Assembly: GCA_029582265.1 (NCBI GenBank)
Contig: CM055819.1
Location: forward strand, 27,789,064-27,853,063
Direction of reading: 5' to 3'
Length of the DNA: 64,000 nucleotides
DNA from: Zoroaster sp. YZ-2022
Taxonomy: Eukaryota > Echinodermata > Asteroidea > Forcipulatida > Zoroasteridae
Shown piece after piece: positions 1 to 9,512 of the stretch. Each line of letters starts with the position of its first letter. Position 1 is the stretch's first letter. Position numbers and translations under genes: made by a program. The notes beneath the pieces are model-generated. The model did no database searches, was not told where the DNA came from, and worked only from the letters and a program-made list of their open reading frames with translations.

Positions 1-218
1 AATTGCAGCCAAATGGGTCAGGACTCCCTGTCCCCTCATCTAGATCCACCCCTGCTCTTGGTAGCATTGGCTGAGGGAATAGGCAGACACTAACTAATTA
101 AGGGATACAGTGGCCCCCGATTCACCCTGCATTAAAGACAAGCCTTGAGCACCACTCAGTTGGTGGATACGTGCGCTATATAAGTCCACACATTATTATT
201 ATTATTATTATTATTAAG
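1..218 (+). repeat. 3' part of a SINE with ATT tail
   Basis: The segment from about 160 to 192 (key words CTTGAGCACCACTCAGTTGG and GCGCTATATAAG) is nearly identical to the 3' end of the tRNA-headed SINE at 62464-63100, and it likewise ends in a short ATT run (about 193-214). Bases 1-150 do not match that other copy, so only the shared 3' end can be assigned with confidence. It lies upstream of the first fucosidase exon seen here, probably in an intron of that gene. Confidence 0.6.
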
Positions 219-474
219 CGATTAATTGTCTGTGTGAATGTTCTTGCAAAGCTTGTTTCTTGTCACAAAATACTGCCAGTGCGCAACGGACGAAGATAAT
301 GAAGCTAAATAAAATATGATATTTTTTTTCATGTTTTGCAGAATAACCATCAGTGGACAGTTTTTTGCCTCGCTTTTGCCAGTTGTCCATTTTAAGATAT
401 TTCCCATTTTGCTTAAATTATTGTTTTGCATCTTTGAAGGATATTTATTGACTGCCCCATTTTTTTGCATGAAG

Positions 475-3400
475 GTATTCTTCAGAAACATAAGTGGGAG
501 AATGCCATGACAATTGACAAGATGTCTTGGGGTTATCGTCGCGACGCAGAACTATCCGATTACTATGACATGGAATATCTGACTAAAACTCTAGCAGAAA
601 CCATAAGGTGAGCTTACGTTATACTTGAATATGTACTACGCTGAGTCATCCATAGACCTCTTCGCAAATATCACAGTGCACACGCGCAAGCCGATTTGCG
701 TAATGCATTCTAGTATAGCTAACGACAAAATACAGGAAATAATATTGATCTTACATCCCCAGATTTCGTCTATCAATGTTACAGCCACAATTATCCATGC
801 TTTTCTTCAAATAATATTGATCTTACATCCCCAGATTTCGTCTATCAATGTTACAGCCACAATTATCCATGCTTTTTTCTTCAAATAATATTGATCTTAC
901 ATCCCCAGATTTCGTCTATCAATGTTACAGCCACAATTATCCATGCTTTTCTTCAAATAATATTGATCTTACATCCCCAGATTTCGTCTATCAATGTTAC
1001 AGCCACAATTATCCATGCTTTTCTTCAAATAATATTGATCTTACATCCCCAGATTTCGTCTATCAGTGTTACAGCCATAATTATCCATGCTTTTCTTACA
1101 TGTTTTGTGTTCAGTTTAATAACGCAACTACGTAGGTGATTACAAACTACAAAAGTAACCTACGGGGGAAATGTGCCAGTGCTAAGCTAGACCGAGATGC
1201 AACGCGCGCGTGACACTGCACTGCATGATTGTTGCTTACAAAACAAACGTTACTAACTGACGTAACTGACTTATCTTGATGATACATGTCAGTTAAAGAT
1301 ATATAGCCCGTGTTTGGCTAAGACAACCCATATCATAACAATTTTAAAGCGAAAATTTAAAAAAAAAATTATATCTTTGTTAAACGAAAACATGTTTTTT
1401 AATTATAAAGTTCGGATGTCAGATGTCGGATTATGAATTCGGATGTTCTGACTGACAGCTACGCTGGCCAATTGGCCAAGACTGCCCACGACCTCGACGT
1501 CGCCACATGCAAGCTGAGGATTAAAACGCCGGGTCCCGCCTTTTATTAATTTGAGTTTTTTTTTATTTACTGGTATTAATCCGTGACTGAATAACAATTC
1601 AACATTAAAATATTTTTTTTACCGACAAATCGGCCCAAAACGGGAATAGGTCTACCCAGTTGGAGATTGTTTCCCTCCATCCTTATCAAAATTTAAAAAC
1701 ATTTATAGAATGGAGAGGTCTACAGGATGGATTTGCTCTGTTGAAAGAGAAGAAACAAAATTGGTTATCACCAGAATATCTAAATGATATAAATAACTTA
1801 CTTTGTGTAAAGTTGATATACATATCAATCAAGATGAGAAATAATTCCTTTTGAAGGGCTTTCATCTTAGAGAAAACAGGAATTGTTTAATAATGTTGAA
1901 TTTGCAAACAATTGCAGTTGCCGCCCGGAAAACATTAAAAAAGTAATAATTTTTCATCGTTTTCTCAAAAACTTAATAACATTATTGTGGTGAAACTTTC
2001 TCATGTAACTTTTATGATATATTTCAAGGAAACTGGAGGGTTGACATGAGCGTACGTTACCATAATGTTAATGTTGTACCCTTCCTTTGTTGTATACAGT
2101 TGTGGCGGCAATCTCCTGGTGAACATCGGACCCACCCATGATGGTCGTATCGTACCGATATTTGAAGAACGTTTGCGTCAGCTGGGTGCTTGGTTGAAGG
2201 TGAATGGTGAGGCTATCTATGCATCCAAGCCATGGAGGGCACAGAATGACACAAATACCAAAGGAGTATGGTAAATGTCTTGCAGTGGGCGTTTTCAGGA
2301 TTTAAATTTGGGTGGGAGGTTAATTTCAGGTAGAGGGTTTCGCAGAGGGATTTTTTTATAACAAAGGAATGAAGGGATATTTGTGCAGATTTCTATTAAA
2401 GGAACAAGGTACCGGTACATCATTGGTATTTAGTAACGTCAGTCCTCTAGTTTTCAACAAACATCATAAAAACTAACCTGGACAAATTTTATCGCAATAT
2501 AGATGCTCACGTTTATGAGAACACATCGAAAAACATGTTTTTCTGACGGTAACTTTTTGTAAATTCGACATAACAATTCCATTATTCTCTAAACATGAAA
2601 GCACTTCAGATGGAATAATTTCTCAGGATGATTGTAATTCCTTAAACCAATTTATGTTACACGTTTAGAGAAAATTTGTTAATTTTACAATCTGGTAATT
2701 ACTAATGTTGTACCTTCCCTTCCACCGTCATCATATAGCTTGTCCTAGTGGACGTTGCCTCCTCTGATTAATTGTCTCCATTCGATTCATAATCACGAGG
2801 ATTCTTGGAGAAATCCATGCAGGCGGTCCCCAGTCGTCTCCACCGGGGGGGGGGGGGCGTTTAAGGGCACCGTCCCTCTTCCCATTTGGCGCATCCGCCT
2901 CTTCTGGCCGTTGGCGTCGTGGTCGTAGCTCATCCGCTTTTACCACTGTTCTGGATATTAAATTTCCTCTGCTGGTTCCGCCGTTGGCTGTCGCTCGTTT
3001 CCCTGCGCAGGGCCCAAACCACCCTGGGAAGGTGGACCTACGACAAAGCGTAGGCAAGGATATCAGACCCCTGAAGTAGCACCGAAAACCCTTCCCTACC
3101 TTCCCTACCTTCCCTACCTTCCCTACCTTCCCTACCTTCCCTACCTTCCCTACCTTCCCTACCTTCCCTACCTTCCCTACCTTCCCTACCTTCCCTACCT
3201 TCCCTTTGATGATTTGTATAAGGTTAAAACAGTGCTTTGACCTTTTCGATAACCGAAATATTTTCCATTTTCCTTGTCAGGTTTACTTCACAGCCGACGG
3301 GAGCCGTTTATGGAATCATCTTGGACTGGCCAATCAACAATCAGCTCATACTTAACGTTCCCATGGCAACCGCTGATACTAACATTTACATGCTTGGCTA

Positions 3401-3527
3401 TGGTCCGCAACTGCAGTGGAGTTCCCTCCCGTCTGGTACCGGACTCAACATTACCATGCCTGCCCTGAACCAGGCTCAGCTGCCTTGTCAGTGGGCCTGG
3501 GTCATTAAGATGGTCAACGTTAAGTAG
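475..3527 (+). CDS. Alpha-L-fucosidase (GH29), last three exons of a gene that starts left of the window
   Basis: Exons read from splice signals and frame: 475-607, 2100-2270, 3281-3527 (TAG stop). The exons join without a stop and match the C-terminal half of animal lysosomal or secreted alpha-L-fucosidases, which remove terminal alpha-L-fucose from glycans. The first exon holds the [11 protein letters not shown] motif; its Glu is the likely counterpart of the general acid/base Glu of the human enzyme. The second holds [15 protein letters not shown] and ends at KGVW. The third is the C-terminal beta domain (WSSLPSG, WAWVIKM) ending VNVK. The first two exons have exactly the same lengths (133 and 171 bp) as the matching exons of the complete gene at 43640-49012, so the two are paralogues. 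The signal peptide, the HWG motif and the nucleophile exons must lie left of base 1. Two AATAAA signals overlap at 3764-3773. Confidence 0.9.
738..1099 (+). repeat. 72-bp tandem repeat, five copies, in fucosidase intron
   Basis: Five copies start near 738, 810, 884, 956 and 1028. Each runs from AATAATATTGATCTTACATC to CCATGCTTTTCTTC. Spacing is 72 bp apart from one copy with two extra T. The copies are almost identical, which indicates recent expansion. Because 72 is a multiple of three, the array gives open frames in several registers; these are not genes. Confidence 0.9.
3091..3207 (+). repeat. 9-bp minisatellite (TTCCCTACC)n
   Basis: About thirteen perfect tandem copies of TTCCCTACC lie in the last intron of the fucosidase gene, 74 bp before the final exon. 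A G/C-rich stretch with a poly-G run precedes it (2840-3060). The C-rich run may add to the pyrimidine content upstream of the acceptor at 3280. Confidence 0.9.
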
Positions 3528-3773
3528 ATGACTGTCTAAACGCATATTATTACATATGTTAATCAACGGTGTGAGATAAATTTATATCTAACTGTATTTC
3601 ATGTATTATTCATTTTATAATATTTCTTTTCTACAGTGGTATGTTCGTGTGAAAAAGAAAATGTTCAATTAAATATTGAATTTATTTCATAACCATGACA
3701 TAATTTACCACCAAAGAAATGAATATCCAAAACTACATTAAATTTACATTATTATGTAAAGCAAATAAATAAA

Positions 3774-5094
3774 TTAAAATAGGAAATTAAAAAACAAGAG
3801 CTTAGTGGAATGCTTGTATTATTGCTGTTGGACTTTGTAATATAAAATATTATAGTTGTACTGTCATTTTCGCTTTATTCTATTCAAATCAATTGAACCA
3901 AACCGAGACTTCAAGGGCAAGGTATTTGGTTCCCTCTTTGTTTTAAACACAATAGGTATTTGACTATCGCATAATGACAAGGAGGATCGTGGCAGCGTTA
4001 TTCAGTCAACCACGAATGGATCAGTGTGGGGATCGAGTGACTTATTAATGTATTTATTTGCTTATTTCGTTTTGATGGATGATGACAACACATTAAAGTT
4101 TATATTATTATTATATACGGCACAACACTTGGTTGAATGGTAAGGGATGCCATGGGGAATATATAAGAATCACCCAAGACTTCTGTCCTACCGTTTTAGT
4201 GTAACTGCACGACCAAACGCGGGATTCTATGCACGCCACATTTTCAACGGTGAATCGTATTATTAGTCAAGAAAAACATATCTAGGGGGCGCTACATACG
4301 TTTTCGATAAGGGTGTTATTGATATTTCTCATGTAATTGTTATGCCTAATTTGATGAACTTATCATTTTGCTTATCGCTGTTGTCAATGAAACAGCCATA
4401 ACAACAACATCATTTAATATATAACAAAGAAATTTCCCGAATGTTATGATTGCTATTACAAAGAAGAACACAAAACAAGGAAAATTAGGTTCATCTGATC
4501 ATTAATATATAACAACAGTGTTATTCGTACAACAAAATAGACATTGAATAATCGTTTGTAACCATAACTTCTAACGTGCATGATTACCGCACCTTCTTTT
4601 GGCCATAACTTCCCGTATCAAACGTTCGATTTTTTTCACAGTTCACTGTATTTTACAGCTGTACTTGTTAATGCATAAATTTATGATTTTTTTTAATATT
4701 AAACTTTGAACTCATGTAATTCGACACTTGATGACGTCATCATGATGTCACAACAGTGGTTTCGTCTGCTAGTTATTTTCTCTTCATGTGTGAAGTTTGA
4801 AGTTTGCATGAGTTTCTTTTTGCAAGGATGTCTTTTGTTACCGGACAATCGCCGCCGAGAAGAAAGAGAAGTAAAGAAAATGTCCAACCGCTAAATGTGC
4901 ATAGCGCCCTCTTTAGTTTGAATTATTGGCGCAGGAAACAGCATCGCCTATTTTTTTTATTAACCTTCAAAGTTGTATCGTAAACTACTTTTTTATTCTC
5001 ATATATTAATATTATATTAAAATATTCTCAAAATTCTGATATATAATTTTTAAGATAGAGAAATAATTTTTTTCGACCTGTTTTAATTTTCCGT
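3774..5094. other. Intergenic stretch, partly a dispersed repeat
   Basis: I see no coding exon here. The part from about 4680 to 4890 belongs to the dispersed repeat family seen complete at 5095-5725. It shares the AATATTAAACTTTGAA and CACTTGATGACGTCATCATG segments and the GACAATCGCCGCCGAGAAG end. The rest is AT-rich sequence in which I recognise nothing. Confidence 0.6.
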
Positions 5095-5725
5095 AGTGAC
5101 GTAGTAATGACGTCATTGATCATAGTTTTGATATGTTTCAATGAATATTTCATACACAGGAACCATGTCAAAATTGCCATTCACATTGCCTCAAAACGAG
5201 GCCCGGGAATATTTTTTCACTTCAACTTCCGGTTTCACCCGGAAGACAAGGTCAAATTGGGGTCATATCTGTGTAACTTTTGCTCGGTTTTTCAAGACCT
5301 ATTCGATGATGTGTGGTTTGAAAGATTCTGTTGTGTAGTTTAGGAGTTATGATTTTTTTAAATATTAAACTTTGAATTAATGTAATTCGACACCTGATGA
5401 CGTCATCATGACCTCACAGCAACGGTTTTGTCAGCTTGTTATGTTCTGTTTATGTGTTAAGTTTAAAGGCTGTATATGCTTAGCAAGGATGCCTTTGTTG
5501 CCAGACAATCGCTGCTGAGAAGGAGAAGTAAAAAAAAAAAAAACAGTACAAAAACAATAGGTTTTCGGCTTCACCCGAACACCTAAAAAAAACAGTACAA
5601 AAACAATAGGTTTTCAGGCTTGACCCGAACACCTAAAAAAACCAGAACAATATCAAGAGGTGTTCGCGCTGTCGCTCGAACACCTAACAAGAGGTGTTCG
5701 CGCTATAGCTCGAACACCTAATTAG
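5095..5725 (+). repeat. Dispersed repeat with CRE-like palindromes and a hairpin tail
   Basis: The same sequence recurs at 42345-42870: GTGACGTAGT.ATGACGTCAT, then the ACTTCCGGTTT..ACCGGAAGACAA stretch, then GATGACGTCATCATGAC, then GACAATCG.....GAGAAG. Partial copies lie at 4680-4890 and 41745-41900. The copy here ends in four tandem units that each contain an inverted pair such as GGTGTTCG...CGAACACCT. No protein is encoded. It looks like a non-autonomous interspersed element; I cannot assign the class. Confidence 0.7.
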
Positions 5726-7560
5726 CATTGCGACTACTGGGAGTACTACAGTTGGGGGACTGTATAAACATAAAAATTGGCAAATGACTTGAAATATCTG
5801 ATATTAAAATACCAGAAGTGTAGCAGAATTATCAGTGAAACGGGTATGCTTATTGGTGTGAAATTCTCAATTGAGTAGTAATTAGTTCTGAAAAGAACTA
5901 GAGGTTACAACTCGCCGTTTCTACTGTAAGCTCTGATCGTCTTCAGGAGAATGCCGGATGATGGAGGAATAGTGTGTTGAAGCGTGCAGGCGGGAAACTG
6001 GTGGGACTAGGATCCTAGGAGTGTGGAGAGAGGAGTGTGTGCTCACTGAAAAAGCATAGGAGGGAGGGTGGTTGTCATTTTGTCGATAACACCTTTCGAA
6101 TGGTCAGCTTGGTGTTGAAGCTCTTCTACTGTGCTATTTGTAAAAGCCAATGATGTTTCCGTTTCTGTTTGTTTGTTTGTTTTCTGCTGCTGCCATTCTG
6201 TCAATAAGCTTATGCTGATTTAGAAGAACATTGTCAAGCTTCTTATTAACTCCAGACAACATGTCGCGAAGCTCACTACGCAAGGTACCAATTTCACCAG
6301 TTACAGCTATTGACTTACTCGAGTCTAGAGGAATTCGTACTCGGGATTGGATCAGTCAATGATTTCTTTTCCTTGCGGGGCGGCATTCTCGGGCTAATAC
6401 AGATGGTCTAGATGTCCTATATAGTGAATGCAGCAACAACTTAAAGAGACACTAATATGCAGGATAGTCCAAATTTTGATAGTCCAAAGTCAAGTCGTGT
6501 GTTACATCGTACGAGCGCCCTCAACCTTTTAAATCTTGGAGGCTGCTGTGGTTTCGCAAAACGTACAGAAGGGTGGTTTTGCGCTGCTTGCTTAGTTACC
6601 TGCCTTAAAATCGGTGACGAAAACGTTTCACCCTTGACACCAAACCTTATTGGTCCTTTTATCGTAGGCGATATTTTCGCGTGAGTTTCCATTGGCGGAT
6701 CCAGGGGGGGCTAAGGGGGCTGTAGCCCCCCCCCCCCAAAAAAAATCGTTACAAAAAAAAAAATTAAAAAAGGGAGAGAAAAAGAGAGAGAGAGAGGGAG
6801 GGAGGGGAGGGGAGAACGCACTCCGATCCCACAGTGTACGGGATAAATATAACTATAAGGAGGTGACCTACTTAGTACTGTACTAACCGTTGCGCATAGG
6901 AAGTGCTGGCGGCACCCTTTGTAGTACTGAAAAATAATTGTTTTTGATTCTCAGTCCCCGAAATGTTCTGGATCTGCCCATGGTTTCCGTTGGTAAGTGA
7001 TAAAGACCAAACATTAGTTACCCCCCTAACAAACAGTGAACCAAAAACGAAGATTACATAATAATTATGTTTCATTGTTAATGACTGTTTGGCCGTAAGA
7101 ACATAAAGCGCACTGGTGAGTATCCTTTAATCACCTCCTTTAATAATATGCTTGTATGTTCACAATTATCTCCATGACGACATACCGTAACAAAATGAAA
7201 TGTTCGCAGGTTGGTTTTTTCAATATTACCAAAGTTGTACACCCCATCCCCCGCAGTCTAATTAATGTTTGAGTAGATTCTCTTTAGGCAAGTAATTAAT
7301 TAAGACCAGTATTTATCCATACGCTTGTATTCATCAACCTTGATCATGTACTGGGTATGCTTTTGTACATCGTAACGGATGGCAAGGTGCCCCCTCCCCC
7401 ATTTGTCAGCAAAATAGTTTCAGTTTGGGATTTCAATTCCATATTTCTTTAAGGCGGTGTTAAATACTGGTAATTTCCTATAGTAATGTCAGTAGTATGA
7501 TTAATTAACCATGCTCACCATTCAGGTCAAGAGTCAATGGGGGTGAAAGGTATACTTGCA
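5726..7560. other. Intergenic, repeat fragments only
   Basis: I recognise no gene. Bases 5868-5935 (GAAATTCTCAATTGAGTAGT and AATTAGTTCTGAAAAGAACT) are half of the short inverted-repeat element seen complete at 14057-14292. At 6692-6770 lies a fragment beginning TTGGCGGATCCAGGGGGGG with poly-G/poly-C and A-rich runs, similar in style to the hAT-like elements at 53828 and 59698. The remainder shows nothing I can support. Confidence 0.5.
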
Positions 7561-7599
7561 TAATACTACAATAATCAGCAAATAGTATATATAAACACC

Positions 7600-7890
7600 A
7601 CGTCCACAAGAATGATGCTCGTAGTGGTTTTAGCTTTAGTGGGTCCTTTAATAGTCAGGCACCGTCCTCATTACGGTTTCCTGACGTGCTTTTTAGTAGC
7701 TGTCGTCCATTCGTAGGCTATTTATATATTCATTAAGGAGTATATGTATCTATCCCAGATTTATCAAAGATGGCAAGCTCTAAATAGAGGTCTTTGAAGA
7801 AAGCAGATTGAAATAATGCATTATTAATAGCTATATCCTCAAGGGAGCGAAAGACAGAAACACGAGAACACATTACCAACAAAAATTGAA
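7600..7890. other. Non-coding segment shared with 40060-40390
   Basis: Both segments share TTACGGTTTCCTGACGT, GAGGTCTTTGAA.AAAGC.G and ATTGAAATAA in the same order and at similar spacing, with moderate divergence. Each lies upstream of an F5/8C leader exon (the one ending at 9754 and the orphan ending at 41186). It may be an old part of the gene unit, such as a distal control region or a decayed upstream gene end. No open frame is conserved between the two. Confidence 0.55.
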
Positions 7891-7911
7891 GGGTCTAAAA
7901 ATGTCCATTTT

Positions 7912-8115
7912 ATAAACGGCCGCTGTAAGAATAAATATTATGGTAACTTCCATCAGATAAACTGCAGCTGTAAGAACGAATATTATGGTAACTTCCATTA
8001 GATAAACGGCCGCTGTCAGAACGAATATTATGATAACTTCCATTAGATAAACGGCCGCTGTCAGAACGAATATTATGGTAACTTCAATTATGTAAACGAC
8101 CGTTCGTCAGAACGT
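7912..8115 (+). repeat. 45-bp tandem repeat, four full copies and part of a fifth
   Basis: Copies start at 7912, 7957, 8002 and 8047. Each begins ATAAACGGCCGCTGT and contains AATATTATGGTAACTTCC. A decayed fifth begins near 8092. It lies just upstream of the duplicated unit that starts at 8427 and is not repeated in the second unit. Confidence 0.85.
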
Positions 8116-8427
8116 GAATCACACAGCACCACCCCCACCCTTTCATTACCTCCTCATTTAATTATGTACAAGTATCATCGAGATGAAGACCAAATATACA
8201 CCAAAGCATTAAACGTAGAGGGTCGATGAAGCAGAATAGCTTCACCAGCAACAATCAACAATCAACGATTTATGAAGACTGACGTTGACTCAAGGTCTTC
8301 AAGGCAAAATAATAAACTTTCTATTCTTACAGCCATGAATACGACTCAGTTCGTTGATAACGCGCGGGTTTCTGCAGGGGAAGCATTGGGGGTTTAAAAA
8401 GGGGATTATACCGTGCACCCTCTTCAG

Positions 8428-9480
8428 TGAAAAAAGGGACAAAGAGGTAAAGAGAGGGTTTTAACAGATAACCCCCTTAACAATATTAAAGAAATATGTG
8501 TGTATAATGTCTGGTATTATAATGTTGAGCAAGTCTCTCTGCTCTTTCTAATTACCCTCAGGCCCGTATCGATCGCTTGTATTCAATTCTATACGTCAAT
8601 ATACTGGACCAACCTACATCAATTACTCACAATATTACCCGCCTGTTGATTCCTGTATACGTGTTTTTTAGAAGCTGGAAGCATTAGTGGTTAAGTTGGG
8701 TCTACATAATTTACCACGTCGAACTCACTGAACCTCTATTGAATATCATATTATATAGGCCCATTTGAAATAATACTTAATAGTGTGAAAATTTTAATAT
8801 ATTTAAAACAAAATTGGACCCCTGCAAAAACATCACGGTGACGTGCATGACAACCAATGGATACGAAAAAGCCTTCGAATATCTGCAATTACGTCTTGTA
8901 TTTTGTGTGATAATTTTAAAACAAAATACATGAAATTACACTTGTTGTAATTTGATGAGTGATATCAAACCTTATATTTTGACATCTTTCTGTCTGTTGT
9001 GTTATCGTGTTGGTATCTATCTGAATTGTCGCTTGAGTGCGTTTTTATTAATTTAATTGTTGACCCTTTCACATTTTTGGTGGTTTAATGTCTGTCTCGA
9101 TTCAAAGCATAATCGAAGAAGCAGTTTTGACAACATATTTTACCTTCTCTTGTAAACCAAATGGTAATATCATATTTTTATGTAGTCGTCAATGCGTCCA
9201 ACTCTCCGAAATTTTAATTGATGCATCATCCGCAGACAATTAAAATATGTAGTTCTTTTGGCGGGAAAGGACCTCGAATTCAGTTAAACACGCTAAAGTA
9301 CATATAGGCGTTACATCATTTTCATTTTATTCTGATATCGTTGTTTCTTATACACCATCCAAGCATCTAAAATAACAATCAGATCATATCGCTGGTACGT
9401 CGCTGTCATTATCATCAGGTAGTTCCACCCATTTGTATCGGCTTATTCGCTGCAGTTATCGGCTTGTCAATTACTAAGAT
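8428..9480. other. 5' flank of F5/8C gene A, no coding sequence
   Basis: AT-rich upstream sequence, repeated nearly unchanged at 23353-24390. I see no exon. It precedes the X-box-like site and the non-coding leader exon. Confidence 0.5.
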
Positions 9481-9498
9481 ACATACCGCAAACCTGCT

Positions 9499-9512
9499 GT
9501 TCCTATGGCAAC
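9499..9512 (+). promoter_or_regulatory. X-box-like site upstream of leader exon, gene A
   Basis: GTTCCTATGGCAAC resembles the RFX-factor X-box (two half sites, second half ATGGCAAC). The core CTATGGCAACCAGTGACTC is kept in front of all leader exons in the window: 24410 (gene B), 23316 (end of unit A), 34078 (gene C), and 40980 (orphan leader). Binding by RFX proteins is inference. Confidence 0.45.

Noticed and set aside
7912..8115. CRISPR-like array
   Set aside because: The 45-bp units are contiguous with no unique spacers, and the DNA is eukaryotic.
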